Source: Lepeophtheirus salmonis (lineage: Eukaryota; Arthropoda; Copepoda; Siphonostomatoida; Caligidae). From it: 64,000 nt of DNA. The stretch spans positions 9,074,301 to 9,138,300 of the forward strand of contig NC_052133.2 in assembly GCF_016086655.4 (NCBI RefSeq). The letters are read 5' to 3'. Numbering within the stretch: the stretch's first letter is position 1; the number at the start of each line of letters is the position of its first letter. The position numbers and the translations under genes were made by a program. Below are positions 63,585 to 64,000 of the stretch, piece after piece. The notes beneath the pieces were generated by a model, which was given only the letters and a program-made list of their open reading frames with translations, had not been told where the DNA came from and did not search any database.

Positions 63585-64000
63585 CACTGGGTGGTGCATT
63601 GAAATCTGAACACTTACTAATTCAATAATTAATTAAGGGGTTGCATGATGGAAATTAATTCATTTTTCGATTTATCAAAGCATAAACAATTATTACCAAA
63701 ACAAAACAAAACTGAGCTCTCTAGCTTTCGTACAATTCAAAAAATGACACTGGAACGTGATCGAGAAATTTCCATTCGCACACTCCAAGCAGCTGTGCGT
63801 CTTCAGGACCACCGTCACCGTCGTCAGCAAGTCTGAAGCGTCGAAGAGGAAGAAGGGCTCTGTCGAAAAAGCAAAACTGGACCCGGAGGAGTAAAAAAAA
63901 CAACTACACAGACCAATTTCCTCAAGCCATGTGGGCTCATGCAAGAGATCTCGTGGTTTCATAGCAGAATGTCGAGATATGTATTTAAAAAATGGGTGGA
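63585..64000 (+). pseudogene. mariner, 5' part, runs off the window
   Basis: The terminus 'gtggtgcattgaaatctgaa' (63591) is the same as at 53128 and 41727. The transposase N-terminus follows: MTLERDREISIRTLQAAVR region (63745 on), then after a frameshift VTVVSKSEASKRKKGSVEKA and KLDPEE, a stop at 63890, and KKQLHRPISSSHVGSCKRS. The helix-turn-helix continues past 64000. Frameshifts and a stop show that this copy is also dead at its N-terminus; the remainder cannot be judged. Confidence 0.8.

Overview
This is an AT-rich, intron-poor stretch of an animal nuclear genome that is mostly a graveyard of DNA transposons. No bacterial or phage feature is present: there are no operons, no dense coding and no rRNA or tRNA genes that I could find. 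The mix is many decayed mariner and Tc1 transposases, hAT-like elements without genes, one non-LTR retrotransposon tail, long A/T homopolymers and microsatellites. This, together with recalled similarity of several transposase remnants to families from sea lice, suggests an arthropod, most likely a caligid copepod such as Lepeophtheirus. The species is an inference from memory, not a search result.

Protein-coding host content is very thin. The best candidates are two short terminal exons on the minus strand (40055-40214 and 51128-51290) with coding-like composition, a stop codon and an upstream AG. A weaker plus-strand exon (35245-35357) and an 87-codon open frame (54935-55198) follow. One longer decayed gene of a dispersed arthropod/cnidarian type lies at 47735-49166. 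The rest of the open frames look like chance or sit inside repeats.

Repeat families named here for reference. H1: hAT-like, ends TAGTGTTG...CAACACTA, with subrepeats carrying TGACGTCA. H2: hAT-like, ends TAGTGATGGGACG, 8-bp target duplications. H3: hAT-like, ends CAGTGTTGGGCG. H4: hAT-like, ends CAGGGATTCTC. H5: hAT-like, rich in AAGGACCG and with TGTGTC near the ends. GW: T-rich repeat headed by CAGGGGCGTCCGCAGG and GTGGGCTGGAGGGG. K375: elements with GTCAACA-type inverted ends and a tandem core of about 375 bp. L: about 365 bp with TGTACAA ends. R and M: two neighbouring dispersed repeats. D: repeat bearing TGACGTCAGCA at one end. A: repeat with the motif GAGGAGAGAAC.

Layout: 1-10 kb has H1, GW and A repeats with two mariner relics. 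10-20 kb has a K375 tandem array, H1/H4/H5 copies, a 33-bp minisatellite and a 53-base poly-T. 20-33 kb has the H2 element with perfect target duplications, L and K375 copies and four mariner relics. 33-45 kb has the largest H1 element, an H3 insertion whose empty site is also in the window, a mariner made of two head-to-head 5' halves, a 15-bp minisatellite, and a K375 element interrupted by H2. 45-64 kb has a mariner with both ends, the decayed gene, a Tc1 element, a LINE tail, further mariners and the R/L/M cluster. The elements do not cooperate in a pathway; their value here is the insertion history that can be read from nesting, target duplications and internal empty sites.
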